Positions 17,651-26,545 of a DNA stretch of 64,000 nt are shown here, in pieces. The stretch comes from GCA-2683135 sp964507445 (GTDB taxonomy: Bacteria; Planctomycetota; GCA-002687715): assembly GCA_964507445.1 (NCBI GenBank), contig CAZDQF010000019.1, positions 1 through 64,000 on the forward strand. Reading direction: 5' to 3'. Position numbers and translations under genes: made by a program. Under the pieces are notes generated by a model that was not told the DNA's origin, searched no databases, and saw only the letters and a list, made by a program, of their open reading frames with translations. Positions within the stretch are counted from its first letter, which is position 1, and each line of letters opens with the position of its first letter.

Positions 17651-18813
17651 GCGTCGTCGCGGCTCAGCCACCGCGTCGCCGCCGTCGTCGATACTGGCTC
17701 CTCGGGACGACCCTCCTCGTGCTGGCCGCCGCGGTCGTGAAGGCGGTCGCGTTCCGGAGCTACCTCGTCGTTGAACAGAGCATGTGGCCTACGCTCGAGG
17801 GGGACTCCGATCGGGTCCTGGTGCAGCGTCTGGCCGACAGGCCTCGTCGATGGCAGGTGTGGGTCTTCGAAGCCGACGAGCCAGGGGAACAGCGCCTGGT
17901 GGTCAAGCGGGTGGTCGGGCTCACTGGCGAGTACGTCGACATTCGCGACGGTGACCTGTACGTGGGTGCCTCCCGGGACCGCATGGGGCGGTTGAGGCGA
18001 TCGCCCACCGTGGTCGATCAGCTCATGGTCCCCGTGTTCCCCACGGCGGATGGGCAGGCCGGGGCCGACCGATTCAACGTCCGGTCGGGGGCCCTGCGTG
18101 GCGACGGCACGTCTCTGGTCCTCGAGGGGGATCTGGTCGCGCACCTCAGGACCGGACCGGGAGGGAGCCTCAGGGAAGGGGTCTACGACGACCATCGCAG
18201 CGACGGCGGTGAAATCGTCGAGGGCAAACATGTGGTCACGGACCTCCGCGTTGACCTCGAGGTCGAAGCTGTGGACGAGGGGGCGGAGCTCCAGGTCTGG
18301 CACGACCTCGGCGGCGCCGAAGAGCACCGGGCGGTCTGTGTGGGGAAGGGGAGGCTGATGCTCCGAAGAGGTGGCCAGTGGGAGGCGAAGCCCGGACGAG
18401 AGCTCCCATGGAGCGGGCGGTTTCCGCTCAAGTTGCGGATGGAGACCGTGGATGGACGGTTCCGGGTCGCGTCGCTGGATCGGGACCTGGAGGTCGAGCG
18501 AGTCCTCTTCGAAGCTGAGCGGGACACGAGCCGGTACGGTCAATACTCGAGGCTCAGGTTGGTCTTGACCGGGGGCGATGGCGCCCGGCTCTCGGATTTT
18601 CGTGTCTCCCGGGATACCTACTGGGCCTGGCCCGATCACCTGCTGGCGACCGCCACTGGCCCCTATCACGTAGACCGAGGGTACTTCGTGCTGGGTGACA
18701 ACGCGTTGGTCAGCGGCGACAGTCGCGAGACGGGGCCCGTGTCGGATCGGCGTCTGGTCGGGCGTGTGTGGGGGGTGATCTGGCCGCTGTCCAGGGTTCG
18801 CTCGCTGCCTTGA
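17647..18813 (+). CDS. lepB: Signal peptidase I with a large inserted beta-rich domain
   Basis: 388 residues from TTG 17647. One N-terminal membrane helix (about 17-36) is followed by the nucleophile box QSMWPTL (S45) and the Lys box VVKRVVGLTGEYVDI (general base K87). The GDNALVSGDSRE box begins only at residue 350. Between about 110 and 330 is a beta-rich insert (DLRVDLEVEAVDEGAELQV, LKLRMETVDGRFRVA, LRLVLTGGDGARLSDFRV) reminiscent of a concanavalin-like jelly roll. Typical signal peptidases are 200-300 residues. It removes Sec signal peptides at the membrane; the insert may bind substrate or wall. All catalytic residues are intact. Confidence 0.87.
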   Translation: MSVVAAQPPRRRRRRYWLLGTTLLVLAAAVVKAVAFRSYLVVEQSMWPTLEGDSDRVLVQRLADRPRRWQVWVFEADEPGEQRLVVKRVVGLTGEYVDIRDGDLYVGASRDRMGRLRRSPTVVDQLMVPVFPTADGQAGADRFNVRSGALRGDGTSLVLEGDLVAHLRTGPGGSLREGVYDDHRSDGGEIVEGKHVVTDLRVDLEVEAVDEGAELQVWHDLGGAEEHRAVCVGKGRLMLRRGGQWEAKPGRELPWSGRFPLKLRMETVDGRFRVASLDRDLEVERVLFEAERDTSRYGQYSRLRLVLTGGDGARLSDFRVSRDTYWAWPDHLLATATGPYHVDRGYFVLGDNALVSGDSRETGPVSDRRLVGRVWGVIWPLSRVRSLP

Positions 18814-18896
18814 CGAGCGTGCTGACGTGACCTAATTTCCTGCTTGGGCCTGGACAGGGCACTGGACTTGAGGCCGAAGGAGAGCGCGAAGAGACC

Positions 18897-20024
18897 ATGG
18901 CGAGTTGGATGAACCGGATCAAGGCGGAGCCGCTGGACTGGCTTCGCGACAAGGCCTGTCCGCCTCTGCTCGCCCGCCTCCTGACCGAGGTCTACGACCG
19001 TCCGCTGGACGACCCGGAGGTCGCCAACGCACGCAACGGCGCCTTCAACTTCAAGCACGCCGTGGCGATCTCTCGGACCCAGCAGGAGACGGGTACCTGG
19101 TTGAACAAGGTGCTCGAGTTCGAGGTCCCCAACACCAGCCGAAACCGTGGCCCAGGCATGGTGAACCAGTTCCTCGCCCTCGTGGAGTACGGATGGGATC
19201 AGACCCATCCCATCATCCACAGCTCCGCGGGGCGCTTGCTCCGGTACACGATGCTGGACTCAACCTGCGATCTGTTCGAGATGAAGGGATATGCGGGGGT
19301 CAACGAGGAGGCGACTCAGGACATCCTCGGGTCCCTCTCCGTGATCTCCGCTGCGTGCCTGTCCCGAGCCGGTTACGGGGAGGACCCCGCGGTCAGCGCC
19401 GTCGCCGAGCGGGTCCTGGCTGAGCTGGGGGAGCAGTATCCAGAGGGCGCTGATCCGGATCTCTTCGAGGGACTCGTGGAGATCAAGGAGGAGACGAAGG
19501 CGGACGGGGTCTATCGCGTCATCAAGCCGGGTCACCACGTGCCCGACATGTTCCTGTTCTATCTCATGGCGTGGCATCCCGTGTTCCATACCGCGGAGGC
19601 GCGGGCCGTTGTGAAGCGCGTCGTGGACCACCTGATGAAGGGTGACGACGTCCCGTTGCGGCTGCGGGAGGCGGGCGGGAAGCGTTACATCAAGCTGGTC
19701 GATCTGCACATCTCTCAGTGGGGCCGGGACGAGTTCGCTGACAAGCGCGTGGGCTTCCTGCTCCACGATCTCGAGTTGTTGGCTCGCACCGGGATGCTGA
19801 CCTCGTGCGACAAGGCGGTGGACTTGCTCGATTGGCTCGTCTCACTCCAGGACGACGATGGTGTCTGGCGGGTCGATGACTGCCTGGAGAAGGTCGTCTC
19901 CAGGTCCCAGTACCATTACTTCCCTCTTGAGGACTCGTGGCGAGGGAAGCACAAGAAGTACACGGACGTTACCTTCCGGACCCTGTTGATCCTGCGCCTG
20001 CTGGATCAGACCTGTCCGCTCTGA
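18897..20024 (+). CDS. Uncharacterised helical protein, possibly terpenoid-cyclase/prenyltransferase-like fold
   Basis: 375 residues, no signal peptide and no membrane segment. The alpha-helical content and a late segment DLLDWLVSLQDDDGVWRVDD recall the QxxDGxW-like repeats of alpha/alpha toroid proteins. LLRYTMLDSTCDLFE and LHISQWGRDEFADKRVGFLLHDLELLAR are unplaced. ATG 18897 follows GAAGGAGAG at slightly long spacing; ATG 18909 is the alternative. No neighbour explains its role, so the fold assignment is weak. Confidence 0.65.
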   Translation: MASWMNRIKAEPLDWLRDKACPPLLARLLTEVYDRPLDDPEVANARNGAFNFKHAVAISRTQQETGTWLNKVLEFEVPNTSRNRGPGMVNQFLALVEYGWDQTHPIIHSSAGRLLRYTMLDSTCDLFEMKGYAGVNEEATQDILGSLSVISAACLSRAGYGEDPAVSAVAERVLAELGEQYPEGADPDLFEGLVEIKEETKADGVYRVIKPGHHVPDMFLFYLMAWHPVFHTAEARAVVKRVVDHLMKGDDVPLRLREAGGKRYIKLVDLHISQWGRDEFADKRVGFLLHDLELLARTGMLTSCDKAVDLLDWLVSLQDDDGVWRVDDCLEKVVSRSQYHYFPLEDSWRGKHKKYTDVTFRTLLILRLLDQTCPL

Positions 20025-20171
20025 CCCCGTCCGAATCGTCCGGCGGTGGCGGCGTGGGGTCCGTCGGGCGTGGCCCCGGTTTTCCCTGTTGGGAGGGCTC
20101 CCATTGGAGGTCCCCGGGGTCATTGGCTACCCTGTGAGCGGAGCCGACACGTCCCCGAGCAGGGAATACTC

Positions 20172-21323
20172 ATGAAGATTCTGATTGCGATGTGCCTCGT
20201 CGTGGCGACCGTCTGGGGCCAGACCCCGGCCGACGAACGACTCCAGGACGACTTTGACAAGGTCATGGCCCTCATGAAGGCCGGTGATGGGGAGCAGCTG
20301 GATGAAGAGGCCGCCAAGGCTCGCGCCCAGCGATTTCGCGCCGCGCTCGACGCGCTCCTGACTCGTTGGCAGCCCAAGGAGAGCACGTTGGACATGGGCC
20401 GCCTGACCCTGGGGAGGGCCTACACCCTCGCTGGAAGGCCCGCGGAGGCCATCCCGAACTTTCGCGCGTTCATCGAGAGCCATCCGAACTCCGCGGACAC
20501 GGAAGAGGCGATCATCTCTCTGGGCACCGCTTACCTGGACGGGCGGGACTGGGGCAACGCAGGGCGAGTGCTCTCGGAGTTCCTCACGAGCAGGCCGTCG
20601 AGCGATCGAGCGCACGTAGCCGAGTACTACCTGGCCATCGCTCGCCATCAGCAGGGGGCGCTGGACGAGTCGATCTCCCGGCTTGATCGGGTGGCGGGCT
20701 CCGGACGCGAGTCCCCGCTGATCGCCGACGCCAGCATCAAGGCCATCGAGTTTCTCCGCGACGGCGGTCGGGTGGAGGAGGCACGGGTTCGCCTGGAGAA
20801 GTTGCGGTCGGAGCACTCAGAGGCGCCATACCTGGACGCCCTCAACGAGCAATTGAACTGGATCGGCAAGCCCGCTCCGGAGTTCATCGGCTTGGACTCG
20901 TGGGTCAACGGCGAGGGTACGTCGATCAAGGAGAGCACAGGCAGGGTGCTCGTGATCAACTTCTTCGCCGACAAGTACGACGCTTGCCGCCTGGAACTCG
21001 AGGCGCTGCAGTTGATGTCGCAGGACCTGTCGGCTCAGGGCGTTGGCTTCCTTGGGTTGACCAAGTTCTACCGCCCCCTCGAGAAGGTCTCGAAGGACGC
21101 TCAGCTCAAGAACCTGGAGACCTTTCTGGCGAAGCGCGGCGTCACCTTTCCAGTGGGTGTGGCCCAGGACTTCGCCAACCTGAAGGCGTATGGTGTCCGC
21201 GGCATCCCCCACACCGTGGTGGTGGATAAGTCCGGCGTCATCGCTCACGTGAAGGTGGGCTCCAGCCGTCGCAACGAGCGGGCCTTGGCGGACCTCGCGA
21301 ACGCCATCAAGCGAGCGTTATAG
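20172..21323 (+). CDS. Secreted TPR protein with thioredoxin-like (TlpA/redoxin) domain lacking CxxC
   Basis: 383 residues from ATG 20172; residues 1-17 are a Sec signal peptide (MKILIAMCLVVATVWGQ). TPR-like helices span about 60-230 (LGRAYTLAGRPAEAIPNFRAFI, YYLAIARHQQGALDESI). From about 240 a thioredoxin fold appears: IGKPAPEFIGLDSW, VLVINFFADKYDACRLELEAL, VGFLGLTKFY, FPVGVAQDFANLKAYGVRGIPHTVVVDKSG with the cis-Pro. The active site is YDAC (C272) instead of CxxC, so it cannot form the usual disulfide; a peroxiredoxin-like or chaperone role is possible. Its stop overlaps the convergent CPBP gene by six bases. Confidence 0.8.
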   Translation: MKILIAMCLVVATVWGQTPADERLQDDFDKVMALMKAGDGEQLDEEAAKARAQRFRAALDALLTRWQPKESTLDMGRLTLGRAYTLAGRPAEAIPNFRAFIESHPNSADTEEAIISLGTAYLDGRDWGNAGRVLSEFLTSRPSSDRAHVAEYYLAIARHQQGALDESISRLDRVAGSGRESPLIADASIKAIEFLRDGGRVEEARVRLEKLRSEHSEAPYLDALNEQLNWIGKPAPEFIGLDSWVNGEGTSIKESTGRVLVINFFADKYDACRLELEALQLMSQDLSAQGVGFLGLTKFYRPLEKVSKDAQLKNLETFLAKRGVTFPVGVAQDFANLKAYGVRGIPHTVVVDKSGVIAHVKVGSSRRNERALADLANAIKRAL

Positions 21324-21977
21324 CGACCCCTCAGGACGCCTGGGGGCGGGCCTGACCCTGACGATCACCAGCAGGTTGAGGGCGTTCACCACCACGTGAG
21401 CGCAGATCGGGGCGACCAGGCTGCCTCTCCACTCGAAGAGCCAGCCGAAGAGGAACCCCGCCCCCAGGGCGAACAGCGTCCAGGGCAGGAACACGGTGCT
21501 CGGGACGAAGTGGAGGCACCCGAAGATGATGCTGGCGGCGACGTACCCGATCCACGGCTGCAGCGTCCCTCGGAAGACCAGCTCCTCCGCGACGCCTGAG
21601 ATGATCGCCAGGACGATGATGCTGCGAACGGACGCGTCACCGAATACCCGACGAAACTCCCGTTCCAGTTCCTGAAGCGGGTGCAGGAATCTCGCGAGCA
21701 ACCACGTCACGGCCACCAGGCTGAGGCCGACGCCGATACCCAGGAGCGCGTCTACGCCGACCTGGGGCCACTCCAGTCCGGCGGCTGACAGGGTCTTCGT
21801 CTGGAAGATCGCGAAGTACAGACCGAGGAGGCCCAGGGGCACGTAAACGAACGCGGCAGCCACCGGAACGGGGATAGGGTCCCCGATCTCGGCTCTGATC
21901 TCCGGATCGATCAGCGACTCGATTTCGTCTTCTGTGTGAGGGCTCGGCATCCGTAGGAACTCTGACTCTGGCGGCAT
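21318..21977 (-). CDS. CPBP family intramembrane metalloprotease
   Basis: 219 residues from ATG 21977; ATG 21950 is also possible. Several membrane helices carry the family motifs EELVFRG (E131, E132, R136), FGCLHF (H156) and CAHVVVNALN (H194, N198), which together form the metal site of CAAX-type (Abi, Rce1-like) proteases. The bacterial substrate is unknown. The N-terminal 40 residues are acidic and cytoplasmic. The gene is divergent from the beta-helix gene across 34 bp, so the promoters must overlap. Confidence 0.85.
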   Translation of the reverse strand: MPPESEFLRMPSPHTEDEIESLIDPEIRAEIGDPIPVPVAAAFVYVPLGLLGLYFAIFQTKTLSAAGLEWPQVGVDALLGIGVGLSLVAVTWLLARFLHPLQELEREFRRVFGDASVRSIIVLAIISGVAEELVFRGTLQPWIGYVAASIIFGCLHFVPSTVFLPWTLFALGAGFLFGWLFEWRGSLVAPICAHVVVNALNLLVIVRVRPAPRRPEGSL

Positions 21978-22011
21978 AGTAGCCGCGTCTCGTCCGGGTA
22001 CCATTGGTGAG

Positions 22012-23238
22012 GTGAGCGAGACACAGAAACAGCGGTTGGCGGCGAACGGCGTGGTGATGCCCGAGCCTGCGGCGGTCCAGGTGGCCGAGGATGTGAATCC
22101 CGAACAAATTGAATCTGGGTGCGTCCTGTATCCGGGGGTTCGTCTGCAGGGCTCCGGCACGCTCATCCGGTCCGGCGCGCGAGTCGGCGTGGACGGCCCG
22201 GCGGTCCTGGCGGATTGCGCGCTGGGTCGAGATGCGACCATCGGGTCCGGTTCCTTCAGCGGGTGCGTGCTCCTGGACGGGGCCTCTTTCGGGCCTTCGG
22301 GGCATGGTCGTGCCGGGACCCTCTTCGAGGAAGGAGCCAGCGCGGCCCACGCCGTGGGGACCAAGCAGACAATTCTGTTTCCGTGGGCCACCATGGGCTC
22401 GAACATCAACGGTTGCGACATGCTCCTGGCGGGTGGCACCGGGCCGAAGGACCACAGCGAGGTGGGGAGTGGGTTCATCCACTTCAACTTCACCCCGTTC
22501 GGTCCGGTCGGTGACAAGGTGACCGCCTCGCGGTTCGGGTGCGTCCCCCGAGGTGTCTGGCTGTCCGAGCGTAGGATCTTCCTCGGGGGCGCGGGGGGCA
22601 TCGTGGGGCCGTTGACCATCGGGTACGGGACCGTGTTGGCCGCCGGCTCCGTCTACCGTCGGGATCGGGGCGAAGACGTGTTGGTCGTCGGGGAGTCGCT
22701 CCCCGCTCGAGAGCTCAAGTTCGACCCCCTGTTGGTGCGTCGCGGCGCGCAACGGGTGCTCAAGTCCTTGGAGTACCAGGCGCAGCTCGTCGCGCTGCAC
22801 CGTTGGTACGCCGAGGTTCGGATGCGCGTGGCAGGTCCTGACAGGCTCCAGAGGAGTTTGATGGAGGCAGCCATGGCCGCGCTTGAGGGGGCGCTCAAGG
22901 AACGCGTCAAGCAGCTCGAGCGGTTCGTGGGCGGATTCGAGGAATCCGTACACCGGCTGAAGGCTCTGGGCCACGACGGCGAGGCTGGCGATCTTGCGAG
23001 GATCCAGGAGGGCCTCTCGGCGGCGGCGCCCACCCTGTGTGATCCCCTCGCCGTTGAGGATACGCATCGGCCGTCACGGGCAGCTCTCATGAACGCCCTC
23101 CCGGCTGGTGGGGGCGACTACGTCACCTGGGTCCGGGAGTGTGACGACGCCACCCGTGAGCGCGGCCAGGCGTACCTGGAGTCCGTCGTGGACGGATACC
23201 TGGCGCACCCGGAGGGTGCGGCCAGGTTGTCCTCCTGA
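22012..23238 (+). CDS. Left-handed beta-helix protein (GlmU / UDP-GlcNAc pyrophosphorylase-like repeats)
   Basis: 408 residues from GTG 22012. Residues 35-215 contain hexapeptide-type turns (SGCVLYPGVRLQGSGTLI, IGSGSFSGCVLL, IVGPLTIGYGTVLAAGSVY), the fold of GlmU C-terminal acetyltransferases. HFNFTPFGPVGDKVTAS is a loop seen in nucleotide-sugar enzymes. There is no pyrophosphorylase GxGxRM domain, so it is not a full GlmU. Residues 240-408 are helical (LKSLEYQAQLVALHRWYAEV, ERVKQLERFVGGFEESV). Possibly sugar-nucleotide binding; catalytic role not shown. Its stop abuts the convergent cyclophilin-like gene. Confidence 0.75.
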   Translation: MSETQKQRLAANGVVMPEPAAVQVAEDVNPEQIESGCVLYPGVRLQGSGTLIRSGARVGVDGPAVLADCALGRDATIGSGSFSGCVLLDGASFGPSGHGRAGTLFEEGASAAHAVGTKQTILFPWATMGSNINGCDMLLAGGTGPKDHSEVGSGFIHFNFTPFGPVGDKVTASRFGCVPRGVWLSERRIFLGGAGGIVGPLTIGYGTVLAAGSVYRRDRGEDVLVVGESLPARELKFDPLLVRRGAQRVLKSLEYQAQLVALHRWYAEVRMRVAGPDRLQRSLMEAAMAALEGALKERVKQLERFVGGFEESVHRLKALGHDGEAGDLARIQEGLSAAAPTLCDPLAVEDTHRPSRAALMNALPAGGGDYVTWVRECDDATRERGQAYLESVVDGYLAHPEGAARLSS

Positions 23239-24198
23239 CTACTTCTTGGGTGTGCTGATCCCGTTGAGGAAGCAGTCCTTGATGGGCGCCTCGTACTGGT
23301 TCCGTTGGACACGAGAGAGGTCATCGATGCGCTCGATCCCCTCAACGATCTCGGCGAACGGAGTCTGGACGAAGTCCAGGTGAGGCTGGTCCTTCAGGAG
23401 GACCTGGAACTGGCTGCCGTTGCTGGACGGCCGACCGGTGCCGCGCCACATGGTGATCGTGCCACGCTTGTGGGAGAGCAATGAGAACTCGTGATCTATG
23501 ACGTATCCCGGGCCGCCCTTGCCCCACCTCGCGGGGTTCCGCTCCTTGGAGTTGGGGTCGCCGAAGTGGACCACGTGCCCGGCCACGACCTTGTGGGCTC
23601 GTGTCCGGTCGTAGAACCCCTTCTCGGCGAGCTTCAGGAAGTTCTCCCGGTGCTTCAGCGCAGCGTTCTTGTAGAACTGGATCTTCACGTCGCCGATGGT
23701 CAGGTGCAGCACCGTGGTGCTGTCGGGGTCGAGCTCCGGCGTCGGCAACAACTTGATCTTGTTCTCGGCGCGGAATCTCAGCTCGTCTGAGCAGTCCTCG
23801 ATGCCCTGGTCCACGAGCGATTTGCCGGTCCGCTGATCCTTGGCCGTGGTGCAGAGGGCGTGCTTGGGGAACCGAACCTTGAGGTCTTCGAAGGTGGCCT
23901 TGGATTGCTCCACCTGATGGGAGTTGAACAGGCAGCAGCCCAGCATGTAGAGGGCGTGCGGTTCGACCTTGGTCCCGGCCCCCTTCACCAGGATCAAGCC
24001 GATCTTCTCGATGGCACCATCCCAGTCTACGGAGTGGGAGAACGCCACAGGTTGGCCCTGCTCCGGGGCGCTCCGAGGCAGCGCCTGCTCGAGCTCGATC
24101 ATGAGCTTGCCCGGGCTCTCCTTCTCCCCGTCTTGTGCGATGCCGACGCTCGTCATGCAACCGACGATCAATAGGCCGTTGATCAAGAAACGCATCAT
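23239..24198 (-). CDS. Lipoprotein cyclophilin-like peptidyl-prolyl isomerase, active site degenerate
   Basis: 319 residues. MMRFLINGLLIVGC ends in a lipobox (IVGC), so it is a predicted lipoprotein. Residues 50-125 are a small helical region with a CxxAxx-type TPR look. From about 155 a cyclophilin domain runs (TTVLHLTIGDVKIQFYKNAA, HRENFLKLAEKGFYDRT, GKGGPGYVIDHEF, GSQFQVLLKDQPHLDFVQTPFAEIVEGI). The catalytic FHRIIPGFMCQGGD block reads AHKVVAGHVVHFGD: Arg55 is Lys and Phe60 is His, so activity is doubtful. Start follows AAGGA. It lies 25 bp after the SurA-like gene, probably one transcript. Confidence 0.8.
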   Translation of the reverse strand: MMRFLINGLLIVGCMTSVGIAQDGEKESPGKLMIELEQALPRSAPEQGQPVAFSHSVDWDGAIEKIGLILVKGAGTKVEPHALYMLGCCLFNSHQVEQSKATFEDLKVRFPKHALCTTAKDQRTGKSLVDQGIEDCSDELRFRAENKIKLLPTPELDPDSTTVLHLTIGDVKIQFYKNAALKHRENFLKLAEKGFYDRTRAHKVVAGHVVHFGDPNSKERNPARWGKGGPGYVIDHEFSLLSHKRGTITMWRGTGRPSSNGSQFQVLLKDQPHLDFVQTPFAEIVEGIERIDDLSRVQRNQYEAPIKDCFLNGISTPKK

Positions 24199-24223
24199 CT
24201 TTGAGTCCTTCTATTCCCGTCGG

Positions 24224-26134
24224 TTATCGGTTCTGGGCCCACTTGAGTCGCCGCTGAGCTTGGAACCCCGTCCACATGTAGTTCGTCGTGAAGGTGTTCT
24301 GCCGCTCCGCCGCCATCCGGCGCTGGTAATAGTCCACCGCGGTCATGTCATCGAACGGGGGCTCCTCCTTGGAGTCCACGCGAACGATGAAATGAGACTG
24401 GGTGACGATGTCGCTGAGGATGGGGCTCACGTGACCCGGACCCAGGGACTTGATCTGGAAGTTGGACTCGATGAAGGCGATCCGTTGCTGCTCGATGTCC
24501 GTGATGGTCTTGCGATCGGTCCGGAAGGTGAACGCGAACGGGCCGTGTTGTTTCAGCGCCCGGCCTGACTCGGAGACCACGGCCTCAAAGTGCTGGGGCA
24601 TGAGGTCAGAGCGGATCTTCCGCTTCTCATTCTCAGCCCAAGCCCGCCACTTCTGCTGCTCCAGCTGCTTGCGCTGCTCGTTGGTCAACTCCTGACGTTC
24701 GATCTCTGCCTTGGCCTTGGCTGCTGCCTCCAGGTCGATCTTCTTCTCCTGCTCATCGGTTACCTGCTTGACGGCGTCCTGCATCTTGTTGAGGAACTCG
24801 GTGCCGGCCTCCTGAGCCTTCATGTAGGCCGTCTGGGCGTACCAGGGGTCTGCCAGCTGGTCCTTGACCTGATCGAACGGAGGGAGAGAGCTCACGGCCT
24901 TGTCCTGGAGTCGCCAGAAGAACTGGACCTTGCCGTTGAACTGCACGCCGGGAGACAGGTTGCCTGCCTGGGCGTTGAAGAGGTCGGTGAACAGGGAGGC
25001 GCCCAGCTCGACGTGCTCCGTGAGGGCGGTCTGGCGGGAGGTACGCTCGAGGCGCAGGTGCGTCAGACCGTGCTTCTCCGCGGCGTTCTTGATGTCGTCC
25101 GGTGACTTGGCGCCTTCAGATTCGTCGAAGGCGGCCTGGATGCGGTTCCCCAGGATCAGTTCTCGGTCGATTTGCTCGCGGAGGAGGGCGAACGGCGTCA
25201 CGAGCTTGTCCACGGGGGGGGGCGCCTCGCCGGGGGGCGGGTACAGCTTCGGTCGATCCTCTGATGGGATCTGTCGAACCAGACGCTCCTTGTTGTTGTT
25301 GAAGTAGACCAGCGCTTCGTCACGCTTGATCTTGCGGGTCCCCTGCAGGCGAGCGATCTCCTCTTCCGACACGCTCGAAGGATCGAAGATGACGATGTCG
25401 GCGGTGACCGAGGTGGGGATCCGCATCCGGTTCTGAATCTGCGGATTGGTCTTGTAGAAGTTCTGGAGCTCCTCGTCTGTGGGGGCCTTCTTGCGGAGCT
25501 CGGACTCGTATTCGTCCGCGTTGAATTCCACATAGGAGACGCGGAACAGGAAGTTGTCCCGTTTCCACATCTCGTAGACCTCGGAGGAACGCACCCGCAC
25601 GCTGTTGGCGTACCAGTTCTTCAGCCGTTGGATCGCCTGCTTCTCTGCCAGGTACCGGATGTACTGGTCTTCCGTGATGCCCCAGCCCTTCATCCGCTGT
25701 TCGATGGCGTCTTTGAAAATGGCCTGGGTCTTGAGGGGGTTGATGAGGTCCTTCTCGTCTGCGGACAACTCGAAGCCCATGCCCTGTGCTTCTGCGAACA
25801 GGAGGATGTGCTCCAGGACCTGCTGCTCCTGGAGTGGGCGCTGCGGCTTGTCCTCGTGGGGCTTCAGGACGAGGTAGGTGTCGTAGAAGGCACCCTCCGT
25901 GAGGGAGCGCTTCTCGCCGGCGAGCTCGTAGGTGCCCCGGACCTTGTCGGGGTTGGCGGGCTTCTGGATGGGGTCCGGACCCCGCCGCATCGGAGGAGCG
26001 GTGGGGCTCGGCCGCGGCTTGATCGAGACCGAGTTAGAGCCGGACTGGTCGTTCACGTCTGCCGCCTGTGCTGCGAGGGGCAGAGGGAGAAGGAGCAGCG
26101 CCAGACACAAGGTTCGTGCGCACGATGGCGTCAT
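24224..26134 (-). CDS. Secreted SurA/PpiD-like chaperone or peptidyl-prolyl isomerase
   Basis: 636 residues from ATG 26134, preceded by GGAG at good spacing; longer frames have no ribosome site. Residues 1-24 are a signal peptide (LCLALLLLPLPLAAQA). A Pro-rich linker is followed by a SurA-N-like helical region (about 90-200: LQEQQVLEHILLFAEAQG, ITEDQYIRYLAEKQAIQRL). Coiled-coil segments (EKKIDLEAAAKAKAEIERQ) and a PPIC-like stretch (FNGKVQFFWRLQDK, LGPGHVSPILSDIVTQSHFIVRVDSKEEP) follow. It probably handles unfolded envelope proteins with the cyclophilin-like lipoprotein encoded next. Confidence 0.75.
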   Translation of the reverse strand: MTPSCARTLCLALLLLPLPLAAQAADVNDQSGSNSVSIKPRPSPTAPPMRRGPDPIQKPANPDKVRGTYELAGEKRSLTEGAFYDTYLVLKPHEDKPQRPLQEQQVLEHILLFAEAQGMGFELSADEKDLINPLKTQAIFKDAIEQRMKGWGITEDQYIRYLAEKQAIQRLKNWYANSVRVRSSEVYEMWKRDNFLFRVSYVEFNADEYESELRKKAPTDEELQNFYKTNPQIQNRMRIPTSVTADIVIFDPSSVSEEEIARLQGTRKIKRDEALVYFNNNKERLVRQIPSEDRPKLYPPPGEAPPPVDKLVTPFALLREQIDRELILGNRIQAAFDESEGAKSPDDIKNAAEKHGLTHLRLERTSRQTALTEHVELGASLFTDLFNAQAGNLSPGVQFNGKVQFFWRLQDKAVSSLPPFDQVKDQLADPWYAQTAYMKAQEAGTEFLNKMQDAVKQVTDEQEKKIDLEAAAKAKAEIERQELTNEQRKQLEQQKWRAWAENEKRKIRSDLMPQHFEAVVSESGRALKQHGPFAFTFRTDRKTITDIEQQRIAFIESNFQIKSLGPGHVSPILSDIVTQSHFIVRVDSKEEPPFDDMTAVDYYQRRMAAERQNTFTTNYMWTGFQAQRRLKWAQNR

Positions 26135-26212
26135 TTGGGTTTCTCCGAGGCGGGCGCACCCACCCACCAAGAGGTCTTCGACGATCCTGACGAGAAAGTT
26201 GCCTGATCCTAA

Positions 26213-26240
26213 AGTATTGCCCAGCATGAGCATAGGGCAA
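26213..26240 (-). promoter_or_regulatory. Possible sigma-70 promoter of the SurA-like/cyclophilin operon
   Basis: On the minus strand TTGCCC (26240-26235), 16-bp spacer, AATACT (26218-26213), about 80 bp before the start at 26134. Nothing else is seen between 26135 and 26309. Confidence 0.35.
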
Positions 26241-26309
26241 AGCAAGGGTATCGTAGCAGGGGCCCAGGGGCCAATTCAAGAAACGGAAACCCCGTGCCGT
26301 CCGCTCCGC

Positions 26310-26349
26310 AAAAAAAGCCGCGGCGACCCCCGTTCGGGGACCGCCGCGT
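26310..26349 (-). terminator. Strong intrinsic terminator of the minus-strand small RNA
   Basis: On the minus strand a GCGGCG-plus-CCCC arm, GAAC loop and complementary GGGG-plus-CGCCGC arm is followed by GGCTTTTTTT (T7 at 26316-26310). It lies more than 170 bp upstream of the SurA-like gene and points the same way, so something transcribed between about 26350 and 26570 must end here. Confidence 0.85.
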
Positions 26350-26540
26350 GGCGTTGTTAAGGGGAGAGCGCCGGAGGGACAGATTCAGGCGTAGAGAGGA
26401 AGGAGGGAGTTTTACGTGCAGTATGTTCACACAACCCCAAGCGCTCTCCTTTTGCGATCGACAGGCGACCCAGACAGCCCGCCACCACGGAGTCTGTTCT
26501 ACTCCTTGATTGTCGGCGCACAGTAAGACCCGCCTATAGT
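26310..26540 (-). ncRNA. Candidate small RNA of about 230 nt, C/U-rich loop
   Basis: A sigma-70-like promoter directly upstream and an intrinsic terminator at its end bracket a region with no credible protein gene. Predicted stems: GGAGT/ACTCC (26505-26489 on the minus strand, 7-nt loop), and GGAGAGCGC (26449-26441) pairing with GCGCTCTCC (26371-26363). The latter encloses a pyrimidine stretch CTCCCTCCTTCCTCTCT (26409-26393) that could bind ribosome sites of mRNAs. No match to 6S, SRP, RNase P or tmRNA signatures was found. Function is inference. Confidence 0.5.
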
Positions 26541-26545
26541 AGCTG

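Noticed and set aside
15320..17671. A 783-codon minus-strand frame
   Set aside because: It lies opposite the AsmA-like and amidohydrolase genes, whose protein motifs are clear; it has no recognisable domain.
21978..22619. N-terminal extension of the CPBP protease frame
   Set aside because: It overlaps the divergent beta-helix gene and the family match starts only after about 21977.
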